A DNA stretch of 64,000 bases from Epiperipatus broadwayi (lineage: Eukaryota; Onychophora; Udeonychophora; Euonychophora; Peripatidae). Shown here piece after piece: positions 13,070 to 25,647 of the stretch (position 1 is the stretch's first letter; each line of letters starts with the position of its first letter). The notes below the pieces were generated by a model, which saw only the letters and a list, made by a program, of their open reading frames with translations, did not search any database and had not been told where the DNA came from. The DNA lies in assembly GCA_028023455.1 (NCBI GenBank), contig JAQFVV010001045.1:1-64000 (forward strand). The letters are read 5' to 3'. The position numbers and the translations under genes are program-made.

Positions 13070-13690
13070 GTCATCATTATTATTTTAATCATTATTTATC
13101 AACTGCAAGATGTTTTCACCAAGTTCAAACTATCTCTTCCAAGCTCTAAGCTATCTTCTTCATGTCATCTCAACACACTTTCATCTTTCATCCATCCATC
13201 TTAGTTGTGATCTCTTTCTAGGTCTTTTACAACCTCTCAGAATTCTAGTTTAAGATTTCAACTAAAGGATAAAAATGCAGTATATAAATTTGATTATGAT
13301 TATAGAAATGAGAGAGAACATACACTTATGGAGTTTTCAGAAAAAGAAATGCATTATATTATGCAATCTTTTTTTGAAAAAAATGCTAAATGGAAATAGG
13401 CATGGAAGCATCCAAATGTAGATACAGCAGAATTGAATTTTATTTTGACTACCAAAGGATTTCAAGAGTGTAATATTCTGAATATATTTAGCACTGGAAG
13501 TGATTATTGATTAGTGAGATTTAGGATACCTGTTATTGCAAAATTAGAGAGACAAAATTTATTAAGAAAAATAAAATTCACAGTTGATATTCCTAATCTT
13601 CAGAAATATTCTAATCAATTTAAATTAGTACCTCGCAAATTGTTTTAAAATATTAACAGATTTTAAATATGATTTAGATTTGAAAAAAAT
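13070..13690 (-). mobile_element. RTE LINE copy 2, 5'-truncated with internal inversion
   Basis: Two RTE pieces meet head to head at about 13262. The left piece (13070-13262) reads on the minus strand as the extreme 3' end of the element: a block like copy 1 at 4425-4613, with an AGACCTAGAAAGAGATC-type segment, ending in TGATGA-type repeats. The right piece (13262-13690) reads on the plus strand as the endonuclease part, aligned with copy 1 at about 2258-2690, and includes a GCATGGAAGCATCCAAATG segment. Taken on the minus strand the order is inverted upstream segment, then correctly oriented 3' end. That is the product of twin priming during target-primed reverse transcription. All frames are broken. 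Confidence 0.75.
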
Positions 13691-14146
13691 CAATTAAAAA
13701 AAATATTAAATGGAACATTTTCTTTTAGGCCTTAAAAAACTGAATAGAGCAAAAGCGCTAAATGTCTACTCCAAACTTCTTATCTTCGCAGCTGTTGTTA
13801 CTATATAATAATTAATGTAATAAATGAACTTAGGTGAACTACTCATCAACATGAGCCAGTCTGAATGATATGTTCATTGCCTCTTTATCTCCGAGTTTAA
13901 GATAAAAAAATACCATGATTAATTTTCTCATTTACCAATTTTTTTTAAAGGTATATTAATTTTGTGTGAGAATGAACTTTTTTAAAATGTATATATAGAT
14001 ATTTACAATCATGACAAAATTAAATTATGGCTCTTATTCTTAGAAGGCTGTAAAATCACCAGCCAAGTCAGAAGTTGGTTGCTGAAAACAGAGGATGTTA
14101 AGAGATGTAGACTGCCATTTAATAATGGCCTTTCATTTATTTATTA
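13691..14146. other. A+T-rich spacer between two RTE copies
   Basis: No feature was recognised. The spacer separates the inverted copy 2 from copy 3. Confidence 0.4.
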
Positions 14147-15516
14147 CAATTGAAGATCACTTTCAAGTGTGAAAGAGGATTACATGAATTGAAAAAAAAA
14201 CTGTCTGATATGACACAAGAAATTGTTTGATATGGAGAATTAAACGCAAAAGTAAAGAAATAATTGATTTAAAAAGTGTATATTACGAAAGTATAAATAA
14301 AAAGTGAAAGCAATATTTTAGTGATTGATGATAAATAATAAAGAATGGCAAAATGGGTTATTTAAGTTAATGGAAGATACCAAATGCAAATAATTCAGAG
14401 TTAAGTCCCAACAAATTACCATTATGTTGAAGAACATAAATATATTTATATGAGTGCACAAAATGATTTTCAAGATTTTAAAATTATCATTGGAAAGTTT
14501 AATTTCAAAATTGATAAAAAATTTGAAAGATAAAAATGGGGTAAATTTGGTTGTGATGAGAGAAATGAGAGATTTCACAGATGTACAGTTTGTAGAAAAA
14601 ACCCCTGTATATTATGAATTATTTATTTGAGAAAAATATTAAATGGAGGTATCTAAATGAAGATATACCAGAATTGGATTATATTTTGATTAAGAGACAA
14701 TGTCTATTTCTAGATTGTAATGTTCTTCATAGATTCATGACAAAAAGTGATCATTGATTAATGAGATGTAAGATCCATGTTAATACAAAACTAAAAAAAT
14801 AAAATTTCTTAAAAAAATAGCATTCATAGTTGATATTCTTAATGTTCAGAAACATTTTAATGAATTTAAATTAAAACTTAAAAAGCATTTTAAATATTAG
14901 AAAACTTTGAAGAGAGTTCAGATGTGAATAAAATAAATAAGAAGATAATTAATATTCTATTAAAAACTATAACAAAGATAGCTGGTACAAAAAGCAGAAA
15001 TTGGCCAGTAAATTTCTACTGAGACAATGAAATTTATGAAGAAAAGAAGTAAAATGAAATTTTTTAAAAATAATCCACTAAGAAGAATTAAATATCTAGA
15101 GTTTTGTAAAATGATATGAAAAAAAATACAGTATATGAAAGTATAATTATGAATTGGTAAGGAAAACGGGAGAATAAAATAAAAATCATAAAAGTGTATA
15201 ACAACATTTTATTATTGAAAGGAAAGGTACTTCTGAAATGAAAAGAAACGATGGAACTATTATTAAAAAAAAGGTGATATTATGAAATGAGTGGAACAAT
15301 TGTATTAAAAATTAAATAATCAGTAAAAAAACAACAATAAAGTATTTGCTACAGTTATTAAAAATTTTGAACTGTCCAGAATTTTAAATAAAAAATTGAG
15401 GCATGTAGTTAAATCTATGAAGAAGAAAAACTCTAGAAAATAATAGAATTATAAATGATATCTTAAAAGAAACAAAAAAAATATGTTGGCAGTTACATCA
15501 AATGTTTAAGTAATAA

Positions 15517-15518
<2 letters not shown>

Positions 15519-15583
<65 letters not shown>
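15519..15583. repeat. (AT)n microsatellite
   Basis: A pure AT dinucleotide run of about 65 bp inside the reverse transcriptase remnant of RTE copy 3, at a point where copy 1 has the sequence AAATGATAAAGATGACC. It therefore expanded after insertion. Confidence 0.95.
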
Positions 15584-15585
<2 letters not shown>

Positions 15586-16545
15586 ATGATTGGAAAAAAA
15601 ACAGTAGTAATACTAATATTTAAGAAAAGAGATAAAGAAGATATTAGAAATTACAGATCTATCACATTAAAGATAATTAATAACTTATCTACAGCAAATT
15701 TCAAGTTTTAATAATCTATAGAGCAAACTGAATTTAGAATTTGTTTTAGCATAATGGATCACATTTAGGTAATGAGAGAAGTAATAAAAAGATTTAATGA
15801 GTATAAGTTACCATTATTCTTTGGATTTGTAGATTATGAAAAAGCATTTGATTCTGTAAGCATTTCTACAGTGATTTAAATATTGGATTATCAATATATA
15901 GATCCAGGCTATTAATATATACTGAAGAATATTTATCAAAATGTGACAGCAATGATTAGCTGATATAGTTATATTAAACCAGATTAACAATGATAAGGGT
16001 TTATAGTAGAGTGATTTCATACTTCCAAAACATTTTATAGCAGTTTTACAATAAAAATATTTTATGGATTAAATGGGAAGGTTATGGAGTAAAAATAATT
16101 GAGATTATTTAAGTTATCTACATTTTGCAATTAATGTGGATGCTTTTGCAAATAATAATTGAGAGACTTGACTGTCATTGCAAGAGGTATCAGATAATAG
16201 AATAAAAGTGGGACCAAATATAAATAATAAACAGATTATAGTAATGTTCAATGGATTTTCTCCAAAAGTAAATAATGAATTAGAAGAAACTAATAGCTAC
16301 TAATACTTTAAATACATTATTAATACATATAGAAATGTAATGAATGGCATTAATCATATGATTAAATTTTATGGAGTGCTTTTGATAAAAATAATTGAAT
16401 GTTAAAAGGAAATGTGTCTGTATGTTGTGAAGAAGATTTTTAATAGATGTTTTTTTTAGCTATTTTTATTAAATATAGATCTAAAACTAGTACATTTAAC
16501 AAAGAGCAATTTAAATATTTCAGATCACTCAACACAGTATGAAGA

Positions 16546-16845
16546 GATATATGTTAGGAGTTGTAAAAATAAATGGAAAATAAAATACATGGATGAGAAA
16601 ACAAATAGATAACACTGATAGATATATGTTAGGAGTAGTAAAAATAGATTGAAAATAAAATACATGGATGAGAAAAGAAATAGATACCACTGATAGATAT
16701 ATGTTAGGAGTAATAAAAATAGATTAGAAATAAAATGCATGGATGAGAAAACAAATAGATAACACTGATAAATATATGTTAGGAATAGTAAAAATAGATT
16801 AGAAATAAAATACATGGATAAGAAAAGAAATAGATACCACTGATA
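16546..16845 (+). repeat. 75-bp tandem array (4 units) made of RTE coding sequence
   Basis: Four units start near 16546, 16620, 16695 and 16770, each beginning (A)ATATATGTTAGGA and ending AGATA(A/C)CACTGAT. The unit corresponds to the single 75-bp stretch in copy 1 at about 4271-4345, which codes for the segment ending REQTGVTD. Because 75 is a multiple of three, each unit adds 25 codons in frame. The minus-strand open frame 16525-16935 seen across it is an artefact of the repetition. Confidence 0.85.
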
Positions 16846-16849
16846 GCAG

Positions 16850-18129
16850 TCATTTAGAAAATGCTTTGGGACTATTGTAGACATTTGTGGTACTGAAAAT
16901 ACTAAATGATAAATAGAACGTGTAATAGGAAACAAAATAAAAAAATTGTCTTTTTTTGGAACAAAATTGAATAAAAGTATTGTGTGATAGGTGTATTTTT
17001 ATCAAAAAAATCTTACAATTGTGAGAAAGCAATTTTTTGACAGTTTCAATAGTAGAATTTAAAAGTTACAACATGTTAATGAACAAGTTTTAATACCCTC
17101 TTTCTTCTTATAAAAATTATTGATGTAAAAGATGTGTAGTATTAATGAACAATTTTAGTGAGACGTTTCCTTTTATTTTTAGGAAAAAAAATATCCAAAC
17201 ACTTTTGGCATTGCATTCTAAGTGATAGATGTTGAATTTGAAACATTTTTTTGTATTAAGATGATTATTTTAATTTTATTTCTACCTATGACCAATAGGT
17301 ATGAAGAAATTATAAAATTTGCAAAGGTTTTACTATTTTAATGAATATATATATAGTGGATTGTTTTTTCCCCATATTAAACAACAGTTGTACTAAAATA
17401 TTGTTTTAATATTAATAATAAAAATGGAAATAGAAGTTTTATTTTCTACAAATATGCCAATTATACACTTGTGATCTGTAAGTGAGAAAAAGTAAAGTAT
17501 TTTATAGATGCCCTTGTGACTTGCAAATATGAGAAAAAATTCACTACAGATATTTTGTTATTTTGCAATCTAAAGCTATGATATTTCAAAATGTTACTTA
17601 AAGAATTCTATAAGCAAGTAATCATCAGTAAGGAAACTGCATCGGCATATCTGTGTCAGCAAAATCTATTCAACCAGATTGATTGTGAAATATCTTGTTG
17701 TAAGTGCAGATCACTATGGTATATATAAAAAAAAAAGGAACTCCAGAGGGGAGTTTGTATTTTGTAATCTTTTATTTTTTACAAAAATTACTTGGTACAA
17801 CTTGGTTTGCATTTTGTAATCTTTATTTTTGTAAAAAAAATATCTTGTATAACTAAATTCATATTTGTATAACTAATTTATTGTTTTTTTTTCTTGTCTA
17901 TTTGTTTCATTAAATTTCTAAATTTTTTAGCTAGTTAATAATTGTAGTATCATTTCTGCATAAACTACTCTTAACATATTTTAATTTTATTTTGTTTATT
18001 TAACACATATTGGTTTTCTTGTAAACAACAAAATCGTATTTCTACCACTTATTCCATTTATCACCCGATATTTTCAATAGTCGTTTGGCAGCTTTCCCAG
18101 GTATCTAAAAAGGTTCCAGTAAGTCTACA
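16850..18129. other. Unidentified insertion within RTE copy 3
   Basis: About 1.28 kb separates the C-terminal RTE array from the element's 3' end at 18130 and has no counterpart in copy 1. It is A+T-rich with near-repeated blocks of the form TTTTGTAATCTTTTATTTTTTACAAAAATTACTTGGTACAACT at about 17760-17860 (key part TTTGTAATCTTT, three times). No terminal repeats or coding sequence were found. Confidence 0.5.
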
Positions 18130-18366
18130 AATGATCACCATCAGTGACATAATTGAAATATTTAAGAAATTAAAGTGGAACTGGAGAGGTCATGTTTCTT
18201 GAAAAGATGATAATAGATGAACAGTTGAAATTTTAAATTTAATCCCATGAGACTATAAAAGATATAGAAAAAGATCACCTGTGATACGGTTTTGTGTTAT
18301 AGAGAAAATATATTAGGGATCAAAGAAATTGAATTAAACTTGGAAAGACCTTTGTCGATGATGATG

Positions 18367-20903
18367 ATCGCATGAATTTTAAGGTTGTTTTAAAAGTGTA
18401 CATAATTTAATTGAGAACTTAATTATATTATTTTTAACTTAAAACAGAATATATATATATATATATTTCATTAACTTATTAATAGTTGGTGCATTTAAAA
18501 TATTTTTTCTGCAAATAAAATCTCGTTAGAAATACAATATATTTGCTTGTTCTACTTCAATAGTGGGTGTTGATCTTTAAAAATAATTAAAAAATTGAAA
18601 TATCTACAGGACTTTTAATTATATAATTTTTTAAGTGTATAAATATTCTATTAATTTTTTTATATCTACTTTTAAAAAAACAAATTTATTTATTAATATT
18701 TTAACTAATAACTACTTCTAGTATGGGGGTGAAATAAATAGAAAAATTTGAAATTAAAATACGTTTAGTGATTAAATTAACTTGAAGAAAGAAATTCTAT
18801 TATTGATAGCAAATGCTATTTTAATATTTATCGAAGAAGGAAATATTCTTTTATGTTAATTTTATTTTCGCTGAATTTATTCAAACCTTTATTAAAAGTA
18901 ATCCCGTGTATTCTTTTTCCAAACTAGATAGAAATTACAAATATATAATCGATCAAAATATAAAGATATGTGTGTATTTGTACTTTAATGCAGAATTTTT
19001 TTAGGTGTTATGAATTATGATAGGTTTGAAAGATATTACTGGATAATGAGCAATCAATCCAGAACACTAGTTTTTCCAGTCAGAAGTTGCTCAAGGTAGC
19101 AAAACAGTCTTATACTTCCATTCATGGCTGTTATATTTCCATGCATGAAGGAATATGAGTAAATCATCACAACATTTTATATTCAGGACAGTTTGGTTCA
19201 AAATGAAAATTCTCATCGTTTCTCTTCTTTGTTAATGGACTTGAATTGTCTATCAGTCTGTGAAGAAATACTATTGCAAAATCCATTCAGCTGCTTATCC
19301 TCTTGGATAATGGTATAAAGAAGCAACACTATTGATAGATGGAATCATGATTTGTGTTAATTCAGAGCTTGCTAAATCTCCCTTTAACCAATTTTGATTA
19401 TTATATCAGTGAATTAATTCTTGGGTTAGCTCTTGATCTGCTTTATCAGTAATGCCTCATTTACTTACATAGGTCCTAAACCACCACTATCATATAAGTA
19501 ATGATAAGACATCCCAACTACTGAAAATGGATTCATGTTTGATGCATGAAACCAGTCACAGGCTTGCAACTAACAACACTACTATGGCCACTGTAATTAA
19601 TTTTTTTTAGAAAACTGTAACACAGTAATGATCCTTTAACTGACATCACAAATATCTCAATAGGTTTACATAAAACCCTGATATATCAGCATGCAGATGT
19701 GCCTGTATAATATAAAATGCACATAATCAAATTTGTCATAGACTTATAAAAACTACAATTCATTTTAATAATTCACAAAGTATGATTGAGTTTAACATAT
19801 ACATGTGTCTACATGACATGCATCTATGTAGGCACAGTGTATCAGTCATATTTGTGCACTTGTGCAATAAAATCCAGAGTCTAGACAAATTACACCAAAG
19901 ATGATCTAGATGAGATGGTGAGACCTTGAATCTGACCATAATTTAACTCATTTACCAGCACTTCATGATTTGATTATCCTATGAATGATATTTATGAGGT
20001 TACACTCAGTCTCAGTGAGCTGGCTGAGCAAAGGGAGAACCATGAGACTCAGTGGAAAACTTAATAACTTAACTATAATCAAAGATCAAATGAATTATTT
20101 AACATGTTATGACTTAACTACAGTAATACATAATATATTAATAAAGAGTTCAGATGATTTGGAGTAGATTGTGAGAAACAACATTAAACAAATAGTAATT
20201 TTTAATATGTTTTATAAAATAATGATTAAATAAATTAATTAAAATAACAGAACATAGTTATTTAGCATTGGTTGAGTGAATGATGCATGCAGGTGTTACA
20301 GTAATGATGAGATGGATAACAATACAGCAGTTTCATCTTGATATGCAATTCAATTTATATATTTATTTTTAGTCTATGACTCATGCCTAATATTGTGATA
20401 TTCCAAGCGACTCTTTAGGGTTGCTAATGGTAAACACTTACCAGGATAATACAGGTATAGAGTGATAAGCTACCAATTTTAATATATTACCAATGAGCAA
20501 TTAAATATGCTCAAAATGCAGATTTATTAGGTAAAACCATATTCCAAGCTCAGGCTAATGCTGAAGTTTACTAATAAGAAGAAAATGAACTGGTTGCCAT
20601 ATACTGCCATCTGAGACTAAGGTGCTAAAATATTAAAAAAATGATTGCAGTGTGAATGTGTAATTGACCATGGGATTAAGCACCTAGTACTTGGTGCCCT
20701 TGGACCAAACAGCTTGCTACTATATTCAAAACATATCAGTTTGGGATGTTGGATAGGATTTGAAAACTGTTCTTGACTCTCATGTTTCAGTTCTAAAAAT
20801 ATAGCCATTCAAACTATAGAATGGTGGCTTGATACCATGAAATATCTTAAAGAGGAGCAGCAAAATGTTAGTGCTCGATATGTGCTTAATAAAGACACAC
20901 TTG

Positions 20904-20907
<4 letters not shown>
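18367..20907. other. Intergenic sequence; 19.05-19.6 kb more complex than its surroundings
   Basis: Mostly A+T-rich. The interval about 19050-19600 and the area around 20600-20830 have less simple sequence, and on the minus strand give short peptide-like stretches (frame 20617-20808), but with stops and no recognisable domain. It could be an old mobile-element remnant. A short (AT)n lies near 18450-18466. Confidence 0.35.

Positions 20908-20990
<83 letters not shown>
20908..20990. repeat. (TA)n microsatellite
   Basis: A pure TA run of about 83 bp. The open frame across it (20837-21028) is only Tyr-Ile repetition. Confidence 0.95.
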
Positions 20991-20993
<3 letters not shown>

Positions 20994-22285
20994 TCAGTCT
21001 GCTGAAACTAACTCAACCCAGCTGTTAAGATAGCATTTAATAATTATGCTAAGAAAGGGTTAACTAAATATTAATCTAGTTTATATATATATTGAATCTG
21101 TATATATTTATTTATAATCAAATTAGGGAGGAGAAAGCATATTTTGGGCCTTACAACATTTACAAATATGCTTTTAATATCATCCCTGGTTGTTATGTAA
21201 CTAATATATATAATCATGATTTAAACTGGTTAGGCAAACCTTAATAAACACCCTAACAAATATTAAAATATATAATTATAGATAACAACAAGAGCATAGC
21301 GATCTGTTGTTATCTCATAGAATAAAATTTCAAAGCAGTGATTCTTACCAGCTAAAAAGCGATGATAATCTTATGCTAGAGAGCTTCTAGTTGTATCTCC
21401 CAAAAGTTTATTAAATTAATCACTCACTGCTTTGAAACATTAGCATATCATAACATATAAAATCAAAAGATGAAATAAAATAATCAAGATAGAAAGATAG
21501 GCATAATTGCAGATTATAAGAGATTTTAAATAATAACTGACTACAATTATTAGAGTCAAATGAATAGTTATTAATATACAGGCAAGTTTATATTTACATT
21601 TAGATAGCTTTACTCTAAAAGTGTTTTAATTTAAATGAGAATTTATAGCTTAAATGAATGTTCATAATAGCTAGCTTAATAAGGTATTATATATTGAAAA
21701 GTAGACTTATAGAGCTCTGCAGAGAAGTATTACCATTTTTCTCTTGTAGCTGAGTCATTCAGTATTTGGGAATAAGTGGGTACTGACACTTTTCTCTTGA
21801 TAGGTTGTTTGTTAATGACATCTTTTCTTGGAAGCAGGTGGTAGCTGGAATTCTTTATCATGGCAGTGATGATGATTACATTGTGGCAGCATGTAGGATG
21901 GCTTTTCAGGTGAACATCTTCTGTAGGAAGAAATGGCAAATTGATCTTTCAATCCCCAATGGAATAGAAATAGTGCTGTTTTGACTGAGTTTGCTTTCAC
22001 CAAGTCATACATTAAAATCTATTATTGTAAATTTATATTTAGCGTAGGTGCATGGGCATGATCTCTGTTAACAATATTGATTTTAAATTTAGAAATTAAC
22101 AATTTATTATATAAGTATTTCATTATATATGTGTGCTGGTCACAGGTGAAATTGTACATATTTATATGTGATCCTTAAGAAAAATAACAAAATAAACTTA
22201 TACGTCTAAATTTATAATAATTAAAGATTTAAGATTTAAATATAAATATGCTGTAACATATCTAAATCTCTTACATTACAGCTTG
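20991..22285. other. Intergenic sequence with small hairpins and a higher-G+C patch
   Basis: A perfect 11-bp stem (AGATAACAACA / TGTTGTTATCT) lies at 21280-21315. An inverted pair TTTCAAAGCAGTGA (about 21328) and CACTGCTTTGAAA (about 21426) encloses about 90 bp. The patch 21710-22010 has clearly more G+C than its surroundings, with two overlapping minus-strand frames (21730-21939 and 21812-22012). I recognise no domain there. It may be an old repeat or an exon remnant. Confidence 0.4.
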
Positions 22286-22288
22286 TAA

Positions 22289-22289
22289 T

Positions 22290-22349
<60 letters not shown>
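22289..22349. repeat. (AC)n(AT)n compound microsatellite
   Basis: About 14 AC units pass directly into about 16 AT units. A related ATATATG-rich stretch follows to about 22420. Confidence 0.95.
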
Positions 22350-22351
<2 letters not shown>

Positions 22352-22431
22352 TGTGCTGATACATATATAACGATGTTCAATGGATATAAGTTTAAACATA
22401 TGTAGATATACAGATATATGTGCACTCAATG

Positions 22432-22547
22432 GGATTTAAAGCTCATACCAGTATTATTATAAGATAGAGTAGGTGAAATGGGAAGTCTGGGATTTAAAGC
22501 TCATACCAGTATTATTATAAGATAGAGTAGGTGAAATGGGAAGTCTG
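22432..22547. repeat. Perfect 58-bp tandem duplication
   Basis: The blocks 22432-22489 and 22490-22547 are identical at all 58 positions, each starting GGATTTAAAGCTCATACC and ending GGGAAGTCTG. Identity in such an A+T-rich, drifting region indicates a recent event or an assembly duplication. Confidence 0.95.
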
Positions 22548-23004
22548 AAGGAATATACTATTTCAATAGACATGCAATGTAATAATTTAAAATTAACATA
22601 TTTGAATTGTCATAAAGGATTAATTTATTTTAATAATACATAAGTGATTAATTTAACATATACACATGAAAATGTGTGTAAACAGTAATGTTTATATCCT
22701 AGAATATTTCATTTGTCAAAAATAATAAACTTATTTCACAAGACACAATTAAGTTTATGTTGAAAACATACATAAACAGCATATGTATGTGGGCATTATT
22801 ATTATTCCATTACAAATCAAAGTTATTAATTAATCCATTAGAGTATTTCTGATGCTAAGTAAATTTTTTTTGCCTTTTAAACAAAACATTGCTAGATCCA
22901 ATTTGGAAAGTTCTTTTAAAATTCAGGCTTTTGTTTCTTCATTTATAATAAAGTTTATTTTTTTTTAAAATTTCAAAATAAATCTTTTATGAATCAATCC
23001 TCAG

Positions 23005-23440
23005 TCCCATAAGCTAACCTAGAGTGACTATATATAAAGTATGGAAACCACTAATCAACTCTGCTTTCAGGAAAGAGTGAGGAAATCAGGAGGAACCTCA
23101 TAGATAAGTATAAGAAATTTCTAATGACTGTTGTCTTTTGCAAAATGGCTCAGTTGGTTAGAGCATTACCTTAAAAACTTCAATACTCAAGAATCTAAGG
23201 ATACAGTTCAAATACCATATTAGTACTGTCATGGGTCAGGCCAAGAAGAGGGAGAAAAATACTTATCAAAACATTGTGCATATACTAATTTGTTTGTTGT
23301 GCTACTATGAACAGTTAACTGTATTTGGACTATTTAAATAAAGTTAAATTTTTCTAAAGACATTTAATATTCATATTAGATGATGGAAATAGTCCAATAT
23401 AAAACACAACTAAAACACCATCATCACAAACTTTCAAGAA
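23005..23440 (+). repeat. Left pLTR of PLE A
   Basis: It matches 25648-26090 in the same orientation with scattered differences. It contains the ORF 3' end, the A-box/B-box module at 23146-23216, and the terminal block ACACCATCATCACAAAC at about 23415-23432. Confidence 0.8.
23139..23227 (+). promoter_or_regulatory. tRNA-like Pol III module in left pLTR
   Basis: The A box is TGGCTCAGTTGG (23146-23157), followed by TTAGAGCATTA. The B-box-like AGTTCAAATACC (23205-23216) lies 47 nt downstream of the A box, close to tRNA spacing. The same module occurs at the same place in the other two PLE A tails. The B box here departs from GGTTCRANNCC at one position. Confidence 0.65.
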
Positions 23441-23449
23441 AATATTAAG

Positions 23450-25640
23450 TAATCGGTATAAACATGATACTATGTCAAACTTTAGAAATTATGAAAAGTT
23501 GTCTAAAGCTGGCTAAAGTAGAAAATCATTTAACCTTCTTATCTAAATGTAAATCTGAAGGGATAATTCTTAAAGGTTTGTAACTAAAACCTCCAATTCA
23601 CTCCCAGAGAACTGAGAAAATTACTCAGAGAGCAAATGAAGTTTTGTTAAGAAAAAGAATAAATGCTCAAAGTTTTTTAAGTATCAAACAATGCATTTCA
23701 TTAATAATGTAGAATGTTTTCTAAAAAATAAATTTACAGATGAAGACTTCCTGAGAGTTTCTCAAGCAATAAGAAAATCACATTCTACATTGTGTTGAAA
23801 AATAAAAGAATGTCAAAAGAAGAAACTTGCTAACCTGCATGAGTATATCAAAAATCATACTGCACCAAGCAGTGTACCAACTTCATCTGTTAAAAATCTC
23901 AGTTCTAAACATCTAACAGATACTAAAATTTTTGTTCTTGAATGAGAATTAAACTTTTCCATAACACCATCTAATATCCATTTATTAGATATAATGGCAG
24001 ACAATGGGGAAGTCACTCAAAATTGTCTTTAGAAGAAGCAGCAGAATTACACTGGAGAATAAAAAGAACACTTGACAAGTAATAAAAATTGAAGTCAAAC
24101 ATATCCTATGGTGAGAGGAAAGCAATTAAATCTCTCAAAGTAAGTAAATCTATAATTATTATTCCTGGTGACAAAGGCAATGCAACAATTGTAGTGGATA
24201 CAACTAATTATGGCAACAAAATACAAGAACTCCTTACAGCAGGCCAATATAAAAAAGTGGCAAAAAATCTGATACTGGGTATGGAAACAAAGTTAATAGT
24301 ATTACTCAGAAAGCATCACAAGTACTTCACTGATTCAGAATAAAGTAGAATAACATCATATTTCAGCAAAATTCCTCATCTTTATGGTCTACCTAAAATC
24401 CATAAGGATTTAGTGCCATTAAGACCTATTGTTACTTCTAGAAATTCACCTCACCAAAATTTGTCAAGATTTCTTTTAAAAGTTTTAAGTCCTTTGGTGG
24501 ACTTAGTCCTTTGCCAGGCATTCTAGATACTTTGTAAAATTAATCAAGAACATGAAAATTGAAAGAACTGATTTACTGGTAAGCTTTGATGTGGAAAGTT
24601 TATTCACAAATGTATCATGTGAAGAAGCATTGTCTATTTGTAAGAAAAATATTAAATTGTGATAATAGTTTACAAACCAGAACATATTTTCCTATTAATA
24701 GTATAATGGAACTATTAACATTCTGCATAAAAACAACCTTTTTTCAATAAAATGTCTTCCAACAAAAGAAATAAACATGGGCTCACTTTTGTCACCCTGA
24801 TTAACAATATTTACATGGAAGAACTTGAAACCACAGCCATAAAAACTACCCCATATTCACCTAAAGTTTGAATTGGTATGTAGATGTTACATTTGTTGTA
24901 TGTCCACATTGTGAAGTACTGCTACAAACTTTCTAAAAAACACATCAATAATATATCTCCTTCAATTAAATTCACAATAAAATCAGAACAATAACAAAAA
25001 TTGGCATTCTTAGATGTTCTTGTGACAAGACTCCCTCATGGAAAAGTCAAAACTACAGTTTACCAGGAACACATAATACAGAAAAATATCTAGCATATAC
25101 ATACAATCACACCAGAAACACAAAACATGGAGTTATATCATTACTATGGAGCATAACAAAAGAAGTTTGTTCATAAACCAGCAATTTGGAAAAAGAAAAG
25201 ATCTATATAGAACAAACTCTTATGAAAAATGATTATCCATGAACTGTTATTAAGAAAACCTTACATAGACAACAAAAAGAACCATCAAAAGTAAAAACAA
25301 TGTAGTGTACCCATATATTCCAAAATTAGCAGACAAATTAAGGAAAATCTGCAATCAGTATAACATCAGAACAGCTTTCCAGAGCCATAGCACACTACAA
25401 GGCATTTAACATCTAGAAAGCCTAAACTTGAAATGTTGAAAAGAAAAAAAAAGGCATCTATAAAATACCATGTGAATGAGAAAGAACACAAACTGATGAT
25501 TAGAAAAAAAAACAGATGTGGCTAAGGTGTCAGACAATGTGTGTGCCAATAAACATATGTTCAATTGGGAAAATATAAAAATATTGGATAAAGAAAAAGT
25601 ACAAATAAAAAAATTTAAAGAAGCTGCACACATGACAATG
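23450..25640 (+). pseudogene. PLE A polyprotein: reverse transcriptase plus GIY-YIG endonuclease (broken)
   Basis: The enzyme of Penelope-like elements combines a telomerase-related reverse transcriptase with a GIY-YIG nuclease. The N-terminal stretch near 23500-23640 has AKVENHLTFLSKC and an RTEKITQRANEVLL-like segment. The conserved DKGNATIVVDTTNY is at about 24169-24210. LYGLPKIHKD follows at about 24381, then RPIVTSRNSP near 24422. Motif A is kept as SFDVESLFTN near 24582. Motif C reads WYVDVTFVV near 24877, so the second catalytic Asp of YVDD is Val. The GIY-YIG part (about 25445-25700) keeps GIYKIPCE but has lost about 50 bp, including the YIG strand, compared with the 32.4-kb copy. VCANKHMFNWENIKILD is intact near 25539. 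There are numerous stops and frameshifts, so it is inactive. Confidence 0.85.
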
Positions 25641-25647
25641 GCAAACA

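Larger units (their letters stand above)
14147..18366 (+). mobile_element. RTE LINE copy 3, heavily interrupted
   Basis: It is homologous to copy 1 along its whole length. The 5' end is near GAAGATCACTTTCAAGTG at 14153. The endonuclease remnant spans 14300-14900 and the reverse transcriptase remnant about 15220-16540, with GFVDYEKAFDS at 15822 in near-perfect form. The motif-C box has decayed to FAINVDAFA near 16123. The 3' end is at 18130-18366, ending GATGATGATG. Three things interrupt it: (AT)n at 15519-15583, a four-copy 75-bp tandem array at 16546-16845, and a 1.28-kb unrelated segment at 16850-18129. There are many stops and frameshifts, so it is older or less constrained than copy 1. 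Confidence 0.8.

Noticed and set aside
16525-16935. 136-codon minus-strand frame with repeated FLFLSSMYFI-like blocks
   Set aside because: It is the antisense of the 75-bp RTE tandem array; the repeats make the frame open by chance.
21280-21440. MITE with inverted ends TTTCAAAGCAGTGA
   Set aside because: Arms are short, no target-site duplication was seen and no second copy occurs in the window.
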